A DNA stretch of 64,000 nt from Polytrichum commune (Eukaryota > Streptophyta > Polytrichopsida > Polytrichales > Polytrichaceae), in contig OX485809.1 of NCBI GenBank assembly GCA_950295325.1, forward strand, positions 36,463,081 through 36,527,080, in the 5' to 3' direction. The notes under the pieces are model-generated. The model was not told where the DNA came from and made no database searches. It was given only the letters and a program-made list of their open reading frames with translations. Below, one piece after another: positions 46,900 to 60,499 of this stretch (position 1 is the stretch's first letter; every line of letters starts with the position of its first letter). Position numbers and translations under genes: made by a program.

Positions 46900-49800
46900 G
46901 TAACTAGAGTGACCAAAGTGACCATGGGAACTAAGTGGCTAGATGATCTTTGTATTGGTGGGGTTAATGTGGTTGTGGTGTTGTAGGGGTATATGATCAC
47001 TTTTCTTCGTGAGGTGGCCATCAAGTCATAGGACTTCTCAGTGGTACATTATATGCGAGGGTTAGTATCACATGTTTAGTGGTTCGGGTTTGATCCATGA
47101 TGGCCTTGTACGAGCATTGTATTGTGTTGTAAGTGACTTGGCATTTGTTGTGTGAGTTACTTGGCAAGAAAGTTGTGTCCTATAACCACCAACCCCTACT
47201 GTAAGTTGTGACAATTCTTTAGCCAATGTTGGCATGTATTCTTTTGTAATCCTAATCATTTATTGGTTGGTGGATACTTGGGGTCAATGGTAGTTGTGTG
47301 TCTAATGGTAATGGTTTGTTGTTTTCTATCCTGCGTTTGTGTAGAATTATGGACATAACATATTGTATGGCAATGATGTTGACTTCCTCAATTGTGTATT
47401 TGATGCTTAGCTTAGGGATGCTAAATGTTGTTTTGAAACTATCTATAGAAGGGGTGTGTGTGGCTACCCTAGCACCTGCCGTGATGACTATTAATGAATC
47501 TACCTTTCATCCTCGGTTGGTAATATTGTCTATTAGAGGTTTACATTTATCCATTTTCTAATTATAGTTTAATGTGGTATTCTATCATTACACTATGTGA
47601 ATTCAATAAATTGAATTGTTAGGTTCTCATTAGGTTATGTTGGCGGTGAAGATTGATATGGTAGTCCTTTCACACATTCTAGTTTGAAACTAGCATTGCA
47701 ATGACATCCTTGTTGGCCACACGTGCAAGGTAATAGCCATGGGGGGACGGTGTTTTTTTGGGGGGGTCATTATTGAATGTGCTTGCATTCATGAGAACAT
47801 AGCATCTTGATATTTTTGATGTCACTATAAGTTTTCTTAATTCTCATATTGTTTTATTATGTCTTTTGGTTCGGAGGGCATATATGCGGTGTTGTTTGCA
47901 CTTTAGAAGTACATGTAGCCATTATCACGGTCTAAAGAGTTACATATGGGACATGTGATTGATTGGAAGGTTTCCCTGCCGAAGAACAGTTGTTTCTTGG
48001 CATTCCCCATGTATTGACCATGTCTTAGTTTTAGAAACATGTCTTTTGAGAGTCGGTTATATTTTAGTTTGTCCAAAATTTATTTGATAGCTCATTATTT
48101 ATTTTCTCATTGGCTATCAATTTATCTATGTTTGGATATAGTATGGGAATCATGTCTAGATTTATATTCTTATCATGTTTTTGTGAGATGTTTTTCAAGG
48201 AATCTAATAGGTCCTTTGTCAGGGGTTGTTACCATTGATGGCCAATCCTCTCTTTGGTAGTAGTACGGTATTGAGTGGGCAAATTCATGTGGTTGCGAGG
48301 CGTTGGAGTGTTCTTTTAACGTACCTTCTTTAGCAAGTGTGTCGGTTTCTACATGTCCTGTGATATTTGCATGTGCTCTTACTTTGTATAGTGTTCTGGG
48401 TTGAATTCTTTGTATAAGGAAGTTAACAATTTCTTCAAAAATGGTTTTATCGGGTGATTGTTGTGTAGTGTGGGGTGTTTTATTTGGTTTTTGATCACAT
48501 GTAGACCATTAAGGCAGTATGTGAAGATATGTGCACGTTCATTTGGGAAGTCTTTATTTAATGTTATAAGGGTGTGATGTATGGCCATTAATTATGCTCT
48601 AAATATGTTTTGTAGGCCTAGTATTTGTATTGCAAGTTTCATGTTTTTAGTGGTTATATATACCGTATCCAATTTCATCCTGTAGCTAGATGTCTCCTAC
48701 TCTTTTTGGAGGGCTAAAGGATTCATCCATGTAAAAACAATATTGGGGAGAAAATTTAAGAGGTGTTTCATTCTCGTAGTTTGGGATTGGAGGGATTGTG
48801 TAATGGGGGTGTGTATTCGGGGTTGGGTAATTGAGGGCATTCCATGTTTTACTTTTGTTGACTTCTATATTTTGCGGGGTATGATGGGCAATTTGTGTGA
48901 TTGTGTGGGTTATGTTAAGGTTATTGCATGTCTATTTGTTCTGTGGTACTAATGATATTATTTCGGTGATGTATGCAAAGGATTATTATAGTAAGTGGTT
49001 CTATACATGGCTCGCTAAGTTCTAGTGGTTTAGTTGGTTCCTCATACTTAGTGGTATATGTTGGTATGTGAGTAATTACATGTGTGTATGGGGTAAAAAT
49101 TTGATACCGGTTTTAAATTTGGGATGGTAAGTATTGTGGTGATATTTGGGTCATCTTTAGCTACTAGTCTGGCCCAAGGTATGGTTGTTTGGGCTTCAGT
49201 TTCATTGTGAGGATGAGCATAACATATTTTTTGCCATTCATGTTAGAATGCGTTACCAAAAGACCCAAAAATATATATCTTTAGGAAACGGCGAGAAGGT
49301 CTTTGTTAGATGAGTGAAGCATGTGACCGGTGAAGACAAGTAGGAGTGTATGATATTAAAGGATGTTGTGATGTAGTCTAGTAATGCTTTGGGTAGGGCG
49401 TGTTGTGAGTTTTTGAGTGTGTCATTTTTGGGGATTCCAGTGTTTATATCTTTGATATAGCCATGTTATTTCTATTTCAAATGATTAGTTGGCAGGTATT
49501 AAGTCGTGTGGTTGGTGTAACACTCGATTGTATCGGTTTCACTACCATACAAGTTTGTTATAAGGAATGGTTATAAGGTGTTTGTATGTTTCGTCATATA
49601 TGTGGGCAATGTCATTTGTACTTGGATTTTTTTTGTATTAACATTGTTAATTTTTTTGAGGGTTGTATCCATGTGTTGAGATATTTACGAGGGGGATGTT
49701 TAGTAGCGGAGATTTGTGTCTTGGATATTTGTTTTGGGTTTAAAATCATTTTCTTTATTGATGTTTTGTAAATTGTATGTTTTTTTCAGTAAAGTATGTG

Positions 49801-51245
49801 AGCATTATATTTGTGTCGTGTTGTGTGATGCTTGGGGAATTATAGGAAAATAGTTCTCATTGTGGGACTTTTTTGTCGTAGATTGTGCCAGTAGTATTCA
49901 TTGGCATTGATATGCGTGTTGCTAGTTTATAATATAATATTTAAGTTTTGGTTGGTTTTTTGTAGTGGTCTATTATTGAGTGTATAGGTTGTTTTTTATG
50001 TGTGCGGGTGTGGTTGGATGTATTAGATGTGGTGGGGCTGGTGGATGTATGAGGATTTCTCTGTTTAATGGTTTTATATTATGTTTCATTATAATGTATT
50101 ATTGTTTTAGTGTACATGGTGGATGATGGGCTTGGAGTTTTGTTATTTTGTAGGTTTCAACGGCCAAAGTTGTAAGTCTCTTGGTCAAAATATGTATACA
50201 AGGTATTTGTGGGTCACCACTTTCTCAAGAATAAGTCTTACTAAGTCATGTCATGGGTATTGTCTAACTGCACACGTACATTCAAGGGGGTGGTCAGTAA
50301 GTATAGTAGTAACATGTGGGTATAGTGGGTCTGTTATTGACGGATTATTGTTATGTGTATTTCATTTGTTATGTGGTTATTGCACCGTTCGAGAAGGTGT
50401 GACTGGGCCAGTTTTTGGATTCGTGAGTATATTGTTATTGCGGTTAGTGATGCATTCTAGTAACGGAGTCTTAAGATTCTTAAAGATTTTTTTGGTTTAT
50501 TTTTTTGGGGTGGTTTCAAATAGTTTCCTATATTTGGATATGGTTTTCTTAATGCACTCTTTGGTGTATTTAGTGGTGATTTTTCCTGGCTTGTAAGTTT
50601 GTTGTTTTGGCTGCAATAAGTCATCTTCAGGGGGGAGGGGGGTATGCGTATGTGGTTATGATTCTTTAGTGTAGCAATTATTGGGTGTGTTTGCCAATCC
50701 ATTGCATTTTTTTATGATGCATATTGTTTTCCTTATTAGGTGGTAGGTTGCTATGTGTTGATTCCATGTTTTCGGGGTTTTTATGGGATAGGTAACCTCC
50801 TTGTTGAATGGTTGTGTTGGTTGGTGTGTGTATGGGTGCAACATTACATGTCTCTTCTATGCTTTTTTATAAATCTTTTGTGTAGAGGTTATATGCACAT
50901 TGTTCATTTGTGTATAGGTTATATGTCATCGGTTCATTCGTTAAGTGATTATTAGATAATAGGGTGGTTATTTCATTGAGTTGGGTTGCATTTTCTTCAA
51001 AGAACTCGGTTTTAAAGTTTTCAAGGTTTTCTTGTGGGATGGGGTTCATAATTATGGTTCTTTGGGGTGGTGATAGTTGCGCTACTCGAGCTATTAGGGT
51101 GTTTGGTGGTATTTTTAGAGTGAGTGGTAAATGGTCAAAGTTTAAGATTTGTTCTTGGAGTGTGATTGATGAGTATGTTGTTGGATGTTGTGTGTTTGTA
51201 TAAAAACTATCTATTAGGCTTGTATAAATGTAGTTAAGTCCACCT
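46900..51245 (-). mobile_element. Decayed, 5'-truncated LINE with endonuclease C-terminus, RT region, RNase H and CPIC zinc motif
   Basis: The minus strand is A/C-rich over the whole length, unlike its flanks. Its broken reading frames show LINE landmarks in the expected order. Near 51.1-51.24 kb is GLNYIYTS followed by FDHLPLTL, the end of an AP endonuclease (consensus SDHLPL). GGYLSHK near 50.8 kb and KKIFKNLKTPLLECI near 50.5 kb match the fragment at 1-900. Near 48.35-48.6 kb is an RNase H-like stretch: LMAIHHTLITLN, ERAHIFTYCLNGLHVIKNQ, then KVRAHANITGHVETDTLAK. The second catalytic Asp (usual TDS) is Tyr here. Near 48 kb is TCPICNSLDRDNGYMY, a zinc motif seen in some non-LTR elements. 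I could not place an intact RT YADD box. Stops and frameshifts are many, so it is dead. The 5' end near 51245 is where similarity to the endonuclease stops; the 3' end near 46.9 kb is approximate. Confidence 0.65.
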
Positions 51246-53864
51246 CCAAATTCTCATACTACATGAGCTCACAACTATGATCAAGGTGAAGCGTCCCTCA
51301 TTCACTTCACTACATTATGTTGTCTAATTAGTGTGGGTGGAAAATTCATGTGGGTTAATATTTAGTTTGGCCCACATTAACGTTATATTAGTATATTAGT
51401 CAACATTAGTATATTTAATAACTTGCGTGCTTTGAATTTTCATCCAAATATGCAAACAAAGAAGTCCATATCGATTTTTCACACTATAAATTACAATGGA
51501 CCACTTCTAATATAATCAAAAAATACTATGGGTGATTGAGCCCCACACTAATTAGACAAAACTACCTATCTATCTTATTAGACATCATATATAAGAGACA
51601 ACTTGTCAAAGGTTCAACTTGTCTCAAAGTGTCGTCCCACTCTCCGGGGGAGGTAGGAACTACATGCAATAAGCATTGAGGATTTTTATTATAAATATAA
51701 GTAATATAGGGTACCATTATGAATCAATCATTCGACATTTAGATTTTCCCATAGATTGCTAATAATAACAAAAAATTACCATTATTTTTGAAAATTGCAC
51801 TAAATATCATACTTAGTATCATATGGTATTTTATGTCACTATGATAACTTTTCGGGCGACGCTTCTTATGATGAAGTGAACAAATATTGTCATAGATGAT
51901 GGATGACTTTACCCATTGGTCAAAACCCTACCTTCTCTTGTCGGCAACTTGTGATGAAATATTGTCATGGATGATTGAAATTTGGATGGGAAAAAAACTT
52001 GGTAAGTGACAGTAATTGCAACACTGTAAATCTATAATCCCCCATAAAATTTACAAGGAATGAAAAATAATGTTTTGTTAACACCATGTGTTGGTGACAC
52101 TATACTGCAATTTACACTAAGTATTGAGCAAGACAATTAGTATTGTTGGCACTAAATATCATATTTAGTGTAGCATGCCTTATAATCCATTCTAGTAGAT
52201 AAAAACTTACCCATAGAGTACTTCATTATTGCATGTGTGTATACATACTTATTCTAAGAGGGACCCCCCCCCCCCATCAAACAAGGACTCGCTCAAAGTC
52301 CCACGGACATACCTTGATTCCTTAGAGGAGATTCAACCGCCATCACTTATATTTATTTGAATGGAACAAGCCACATAGATTTAAAATTGTAGTTGATTTG
52401 TGAGACAACCAATCAAACCCCGCCACTTGGAACGTAACCGACCACCCCAAGCCTAGCTCGGTGTATTTGTAGATTAATATCAACGTGTGACCCAACCATC
52501 CTTGTGAATTATTGTTCATTCTTGCTTACCGGTCAAGACTTGGGGGCCCATGGGGGGAAGCTATTTATAGGTCCGAGCGATTTGATTGGCCATATATTGT
52601 TGGGACTTGGGACTTAGAGGCTCCACCAATATATGCCAACCAGTAAGTTTGCAATTAAAGGGCGAGGTTTAAAGGGTAAGATGCAATTGTAGGTATTTTG
52701 GGTTGTGAGCCGAATCTCTAGCACGAGGATTTTCTCAAGTTGCTTGAAGTGTGCCAATATAGGTACCATCCCCATGTCACATAGAACATTGTATTTGGGA
52801 AAAGTGCACTTAGCCTAGGTGTGCTTTATGTTGGCGGAAGAAACTATGTTTTCTAAGTAGCATATTCACAATTTGGAGTTTTTTTCAATCCTAAGCATAA
52901 TTGTTATATCGGTTGTATGTCTATATACAACAAAAATAACGATTAGGGATCATAATGTGCATCCCAAGTAAGCATGCTTTGTTTCATAGTACTCATCATG
53001 AAACACCTTACAATTCAAAACACAACCCCATAGAATCGGGATTAGAGGCCGTATTTCAATCTATTTATATGTGGTTTGAAATGAATGACTATATAATGAA
53101 CTAAGAGGGGGAGGGGCATGCGTTATTGCACATCCTATTATCACTTGAAAGGGTCCTAGATAAATAATTTCAAGAATAACTAATTCAATGGCCGGTATGT
53201 TGGCACCCGTGTACAAAGGGCACATGAAATGCGTATAAACTAAAGCAAACTTATCTCAAGGCTATCATCGAAGAATTCCTTGAGCACTTCCCCATAGTAC
53301 TTTGGTTGAAAAGTGACGAGTACCTGCACGAACGGCTGGTGGTCTCTAATCCATAAGGTTTTTTTTAACCATTCTTTATTTGTTTTCGGCATCATCCCAC
53401 AAGACAAATTGTACTTGGATTGTCAGAAATTAGCATGGGCATAAACTGTCCTAAGCCCTTTACACATATCACATGACACATCACTTTGAATGTGGTCCCC
53501 CCCCCCCCTTCCCACCTTTCAAAAACGGTAAGGTAACAACCTCACGACCATGTTGTCCATAATCAAGTATAACTTTGTAACAAATGTAACGCACTAACAA
53601 AGTGATTCCCCCGCACTCATATGCTTCATACTACTACTCTACATGCATGTACTAAGGATAGGCATAAATCAATAATGTCTTGACAAATTAATGTCAAATG
53701 AGTCCATCATGAGACTCGTTGGACCTCTTGAAGGGTGATGTGAAAATTGAATATTATGTAGATACGTGCTCAATTAGACCCAAATGTATAGTACATGAGC
53801 GCAAATGGTATGCACTAGACTAGCCGTGTGCTCTCAAATATGAGGTATCTATACAATAATATGA

Positions 53865-54080
53865 GCAATTATACATTCTTTGTGAATAGGTTGCCTCTTT
53901 ACCCATGCATATTACATCAGGTCAAAATCAAATTACAAAATCTAACAACTTTGTCTATTCATTCGTGTAGCAACCACAATGAAAGGATATAATTAATGTG
54001 ATTTTTTCGTGATTGATAAATACTCAAGATAGTGTTGAATGTCAATAAATTATCTTGGACAACCTCATTACACAATGACA
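53865..54080. repeat. Dispersed repeat copy related to 3555-3750
   Basis: Blocks are as listed for 3555-3750: AATAGGTTGCCTC, TACCCATGCA, TATTCATTCGTGTAG.AACCACA, and GAATGTCAATAAATTA.CTTGG.CAA.CT.ATT. Confidence 0.55.
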
Positions 54081-54936
54081 CTCAATTTCATTATATGAAG
54101 AAACTTGGGGAAAATGCATTGAAACAGAAGGCCTAAGGTAAAAAAACCTATAATGGACGTGAAGGTGACTGCTCGAGATCCTTCACGTGTTTAAAATGCA
54201 GTATTAAAAAAATAGCAAGCCCTTTAAAGAGGTGAATGCACTTGAGTCCATGAAATTTCAGCAACGTGTGATTTAGACAAGACTTATAAAAAAACATTTC
54301 TTTGTGATCTAAAGTGGTTACATAGTGTTGAGGTCGCCTTGCACTTGTTTGGCTTCCCCACCCTTAGACAATGTAACCCGCTACTGACCAATGAGGACAA
54401 ATATTTATAACTCCGGAGAATTAGGTTAGCTCTAAGTACTCTTCAACACAACTTATTTGGGTGATAATATTTTCTAGGTGTACTTTGAACTCCTTTCGAA
54501 CATTCCAAGGTCATATATCTTACACTTAATTTGTAAAGTTTTATTGTAGTGTGAAACTTTAGATTTCTCGGATCCTTATGGACTTATGTGCTCAAGTTTT
54601 ACAATATTACTTTCCCCTATAAATCCTAATGTCAAGGTTTAATATCTTTTAGTTTTGACAAAAAATTCTTGCACCTAATTATCATTCTTATCCTAGGGTA
54701 CTCATATCAAGTATGCTACCTTCTTGTGAATCTATGGGGTTCACCAAAAAATATATATAGTTAATTCTAAATTTATTTGGCCTAAAATTCCTAATAAGTG
54801 GTTTGAATGTACTTGGAAAGTATATCATCACCTGAATCCCCTAATTGAAATCATATGCCCTCTTGAAGTGAAATGATGAGTTTCACTCGACCACAACTAG
54901 ATGGAAGATTTAGCCCTCTTTGACAGCTTGGCGTGT

Positions 54937-55110
54937 TTAGTTATTTCTTTTCTACTTAGAATTTCCTATTGTATGATGGCCTCCACTTTGTTGGCCTCCG
55001 CTTTGTTGATTGATTCCTTGTGATTAGTTATTTTTTCCCACTTAGAATTTCCTATTGTATGATGGCCTCCGCTTTGTTGGCCACCTTTTTGTTGATTGAT
55101 TCCTTGTGAC
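54937..55110. repeat. Two-unit tandem repeat, 87 bp period
   Basis: TTAGTTATTT begins units at 54937 and 55024. Each unit continues through CTTAGAATTTCCTATTG, TATGATGGCCTCC.CTTTGTTGGCC, TTTGTTGATTGATTCCTTGTGA. Identity is high, so it is a recent event. Confidence 0.9.
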
Positions 55111-56221
55111 TTTCCCATGTACATTTGAGGGCGTAAAAAATCTCCTTCGACTCGAGTATTGGACCTAAATGGGTCACTTCCAACATTGGCTCATCCGTTG
55201 ATCCTTACTTTAGGGAATCTTGCTTGTCGGAGTACCTCTTTCTTAATATGAGTGAGTGTCTATAAGTCCTCCATGTGGAAAACACTAGAATGTCTATGTG
55301 GTAGGCAATCATGGGTACTTTCACTTTAACTCAATGGCTATTGCTAGGTTCCACTCTTGACTTCAAAAGACGTGTTAACCTCACGAAATCATGGAATGCA
55401 AGAAAAAAACAAAACAAATGATCTCAAAGATGGTTGGAGGTACACCCTCCGCATTTGTGGATACAAGCAAATGTGTTCCAACAAAATTATGGTTGGGATC
55501 CCACTAAGGTCAGCGTTTCTTCTCTCTCTCTCTCTATGGTTGGGTATGTGGCTATTATATGTTAAAGAACATAATGGACATCACAAAGGCCTTGAAAGCT
55601 AGACCCCATACCCTATGTGAAGTAAACATGGCATTACGAACGGACACTTTATTCACGCCAGCCCCTTGCTTGAAAGGGGTTGCAGTTTCTATCTATCTAT
55701 CTGTGAAGTAAACAAGGCATAGACAAAAATCCCACTTCAAAACATAGGCCATAAGGTGAACTTGAAGAATATAAAAGATGGAAGTCTTCATTGTTCTTCA
55801 CCAACCGATGTGATGCTATTTGTGTTCTCCAAGGATTTACGTTGAATTACACTAGGATTGAAGCAACCGGATAAGGACCATCATTAGGATTACTATGGCA
55901 GATATTATTTAGGCATGGATACACAATAAAATAGAGTGGAACGTGAGTGTTGTAACGTATGAATCTGGACAACCTTCCCTGCAAAGACCAACTCAATCCA
56001 GACAAAGACACAAACCGAGGAAGAAGGTTGAAGCTAGAAAGTGACTAGGATATGATTGTAATATGTTGTAAATATAAGGCCATTGTTTTTTAATTGTACA
56101 CTAGAGATTTTGAATGTCCTTCAAGCTCATCATACGATGAGTGATTAAGGTGACCATTTGTGTAATGCATTTATATGCACAACAATTATTATCAAGCATT
56201 ATTATTACACATAGGGAAGGA

Positions 56222-56430
56222 CTATGTTCTTCATTGTCACAATCACATTCAGGATCAAAATTCTTCAACGTTCCAAATACACTCAGGGCCAGTGTATTTC
56301 AATGTTCTAAGAACACTCAAAGTCGGCGTTCTTCTTAGTTCGGGTTCACTCAGGGACCATATTTTTTAGTGTTCCATGCACATTCATAGTCAATATTCTT
56401 CATTATTCCAATTCGAAGTCACATAGCATT
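56222..56430. repeat. Degenerate minisatellite, about six units of 33-36 bp
   Basis: Successive units follow the pattern TTCTTCAATGTTCCAA.TACACTCAGGG.CA.T. Unit starts fall near 56228, 56262, 56298, 56331, 56364 and 56395. Confidence 0.7.
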
Positions 56431-58574
56431 GACAATGGCAGCTTGACCAACATCTATGGGAGTATGGAGTTGAGTAGATTCTTGGATAATGGTTTGTGTA
56501 GCACTATGACAATGGAGTTGTACGGTCCGGACCATGTTTTGTACTTGCTTCATAAACAATGACATTGTTGTTGACACCGAGGTGGAGCATCTTGAAGACT
56601 TTGATGGTATCTTTGCGTATCGTACCCTTTTTGGCAACGGGGCAATCACACTATGTCCATTTGGAGTCTAGAGCATGGATGGTCCCAACATATGCAACAT
56701 CCTTGTCCATGCAAATCAAGATGTTGGTATTTGGTATGGCGTTGGCTCTTATGATTGTTGACATTACAATACCCTTGTGTGTTTTCTTTTGTATGAATCC
56801 AAAGGACTTGAATTAGATGGTGTACTAGTAATGTGTAACAACATCACCCATTAGGTGATAAATTAACAAGTCCATTCGCCTACACAACTATAAGTTATAG
56901 TGATAGGATTCAATGGCCGTATTTGTGTTTTGTCTTGCATGGGGTATCCACAGGCTCCAACACACCACATTGACATCTTAGGCCTCCAGACATCCTTGAT
57001 GTACCTCATGAATGAAGTTGCACTCGGGCAAATGTTGACCATTTTGTCGAGTTGTGTGGAATCAATTTTTTGTAAATTTGAAATGGAAAAGAAAAACAAT
57101 GTGAAAGAAGTTTAGTTAGGACTAGAAATTTAATTGACATGTGCAATTTTGGGCCATAATCTAGGAGATTAGGAAAGAAGAAAATATGAACATGCTATAG
57201 TCTAATTGGAAAAGGTGTAGCCTCATGGTTTGGCACATGTCTTTCAATAAGTATATAGACCATGTTGTCTAGAAGGGAGAGAGGGAGAGACAAACTTGAT
57301 TTCTACCTTAGACCTCTATTGTTTTGTGAATTGACTTCGAAGCATTCGCATTTATAAAGGATCAAGGATCCTTGTGAATTAGATATATTCCAACCTAGGA
57401 ATGCTAGAAGAACATTTAAGTTTGGTTGAGGAGTGATTCCTTAGACCATTGTTTGTGCATCTTGTGAATTTATCTTGGAGCGAATTGTTGGATATCTTGA
57501 GAACTTAAGTTATAAATTCACGTTGATTGCCTTGAAATCACTTTGGAAACTTCTTTAAATTTAGTTTAAAGAGAGTATAATGCAAGGTATGAACATGATT
57601 GAGTATTGGGAGAATGTGGGAGGAAAATATATGATATTGTGTCAATTGTTTGTTGTCTAAGTGAATGGAAGACAACTAATGTAGTGGTGCTTTGTGGTCA
57701 ATTAACTTGTGATTCTTGTGAGTGATTTGTACGAGTAAGGAGTAATTGCTCTCAAGTAAGAATCTTCGAATGACTAGTACATCCGAAGTTAGATTGTGGT
57801 GACATTTTATGGTTGAACGGAGATGCAATCCATAGCTTGCGTTGAATTCAAGTGGTTCAACCTTGGTCGATTGACTGACTGTAACATTGATTTATTTAGT
57901 CCATGGACTTACTGCCTTGGGTGGAGAGTATTGCAATATAACTTTGGATTGATCCTAGTTTATGAAAAATGAGTGATATTGGGAGCCAAAGGAGATAGTT
58001 TGCTGTCACTTACTCTTATGAAATAAGGGCCATGAATCATTGATCTAAATTTGAAGAATGATTGAGAGGAAGCTCCTAACAAAGACTAGGTACACTATGT
58101 GATTAGAGGCAAGTGGTTTTAGTAAGGCTGCACTCAATACACAAGGAGTGTCATTGTAATGCATTAATTTCAATCTTGAGAATGGTAATTGAGAGTTGTG
58201 GAAGAAGAATGTTTCAAGAATTTCATAGACCATAGACTATCTTCAAGGAGTATTTCAAGTTGGCCTTCTCTAACCATTGGCATAGTTGGAAGATGAAAGG
58301 TGAATTAGATGAGTCCATTGACTATGAAGAGGAAGGGTCGGTGACCTTTGAGGTGAATGTGGTCAATGCCGTTCCACAAATGACTATAGTATGACAACTC
58401 ATTCATAATGAATGATTAATTAAATAACATTGGGTAACTAGATTAACATTCCAAGTTGTATTAAAAATAATTAATTGATATGAGACAATTGATTACTCCA
58501 AAGTGCCCATGGCTTTGGTGATGAGATATGAATGAGATACATTATCCAAGACTAATGTTGATGAATGTCTCATT
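56431..58574. other. Region without recognised features
   Basis: Several short ORFs are present on both strands (for example around 56420-57115), but none has a composition or motif I recognise. They overlap each other on opposite strands, so I do not call them genes. Confidence 0.35.
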
Positions 58575-58790
58575 TTTGCATCTAAAGTTGTAGAGTGTCT
58601 CCTCTACAATCTCATTAGAGATAGATTTCCTTACCATTTCACAAGGTAATCTCAAAGCTTTCTTCCAATTGGACGATGAAGTTCTATCTTACTGTGGCCA
58701 CTGGACTTTGTTATTCTAGAGAATGACATTTTTCACTTCTAGTCCGATAAGCGTTTTGGCTTCCCGGACCTTAATTACTTTCATTTCATT
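58575..58790. repeat. Partial copy of the 60.5-61.2 kb dispersed repeat
   Basis: It shares GAGTGTC.CCT(C/A)C, CTC.ATTAGA.ATA, GGTAATCTCAA.GCTTTCTTCCAATTGGAC.AT and CCACTGGACTTTGTTATTCTAGAGAA.GACA with the 17.1-kb and 61-kb copies. It also shares the tail CACTTCTAGTCC.ATAA.C.TTTTGGCTTC..GGA (61142-61180). Confidence 0.65.
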
Positions 58791-60499
58791 AATATTTCTT
58801 CACTTATAGAGATAATTTTCTTCGCTGAACATGCTTATTGTATAGTAGTGGGGGTAGAGTTGTACTTAAAAGATTAGATGGGACCTAGAGGTGCAACACA
58901 AGAAATAATCCCAAGTCTCACAAGTTGTTCTATTATTGTATAACTTGCCTCTCGTATGTCAGGACCTATTATTAAACATTGTGTTCATAAAATTGTATCT
59001 TTTACTTATGATCTTGTTGGAGTTTAGGTTGATTTTAATTGGTTATTCTTAGGTACATGTAAGTTGAGCTTAGGAACTTCTTGGGAGCCGCAAGATTGGT
59101 GGACTAGACATGTTAATATCCAAAGTATATACTGAAAATAGTAGAGTTTGCTACTAACAAACTGACGTACAATATGAAACATGTTAAGAGAGTTCTTCTC
59201 TCCTATTCTTGGCCTTATTGAATTTAAATCCCAAGTATAACCATTTTTTCTTGGGAGCTTTGAGATTTGTGAATTACGCCTATACATATGTGGAGGGTTG
59301 TTGGAATTGGAGAGTTTTTAGCTAACGAACCAATGGCAAGATGCACATTGAACACTAGGTGATTGATCTTGTCCTTTTAAGGACACCGATACTTGTGTGC
59401 TCCATTTTCTGTGTACTACACTAATTATCCAATCAATGCGTGTTTTTGTTTGGACTTAGGCAATACTATATCATAACTATTCAAAGAGAATGTAATATTG
59501 CACCAGAAAGAAGTCATCAATGTTCTGTAATGTACAAACAACCTTTTGGACTTTTGTTAGTAAAAACATGACCTTTTATGTAAGATGTTGTTGCATTGCA
59601 TAATTCCGAATAAGACCACACAATGTTTGGGCTAGTCAGTGTAAGGTAGATATACCATAACCCGTGAAATTAAGGTGATTTGCATTGAAAATCTAATCTG
59701 ACAATCATGAGATAATTTTCCAAGATAGACGAGAAGGATTCATGAAGAATGCAAGTTGTTTCATATTTTTATGCCCTATACAAAAAATGCTATAATTTTT
59801 CAAAGTGGGAAGTTGTCCAAACCCCTACTCGTTCACTAGATTCTCCCTACACCGAACACGGTAATCCGCATTCCATACAGAACATCGCCTAACCCAGTTA
59901 CTTCATGAGTACATTAACACTCGACTCCCATTGGCTACACTAAATGTACACGCATTGAAGTTGCTGCCGAACCATGATCAATTTTAGAAATGGCACCTCA
60001 CCATTATGACGACGGTCTAAGTTAGTGCACGGCTAGAGGGTGGTTAACGGGTGATGGTATTTCTACCTTAATCTCATGTGTATAATAAGGTTTTCCCGCA
60101 TTTGACTCGGCCCCATTATTACTCAAAGTCACCCTCAACTATGTACAGATCCCCAAGCACTCGGCTTAACCCTACAAGGATGCGGTGACCTAGAACTTGG
60201 TCGCCACCTCATTTTTTAAATGGGTTTAAGGTCCATGACGTGGCAGCCACATTGGATTGGCTCTCCCTAAAGGGAACATGTAGAAAGGGGCAAGAGTATA
60301 ATTCATCCTGATCCATGGCCTTGGGCATTTTGGGAGTTGTGGCCCACCATGCAATCCTACGATTTCCTTTGCTTAACTATCTTGAGATACATTGTTGGCA
60401 AGATATTTTGGGGATTGCATGATCTAACCCTATTTGAACTTGAATCACAATTGGAATTTTTGTAACAAAATATTATATACATCACTAACGGGATCCATG

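Larger units (their letters stand above)
51246..56220. other. AT-rich repeat-laden region without genes
   Basis: No coding sequence is recognised. It has poly-C runs (52263-52274, 53499-53509). Region 53865-54080 matches transporter intron 1 (3555-3750), and 54225-54320 matches 25405-25500. A two-unit 87-bp tandem repeat lies at 54937-55110. Short CT and CTAT microsatellites are at 55520 and 55690. Confidence 0.5.

Noticed and set aside
56419-57115. Overlapping ORFs on both strands
   Set aside because: Opposite strands are open over the same DNA and neither shows a domain.
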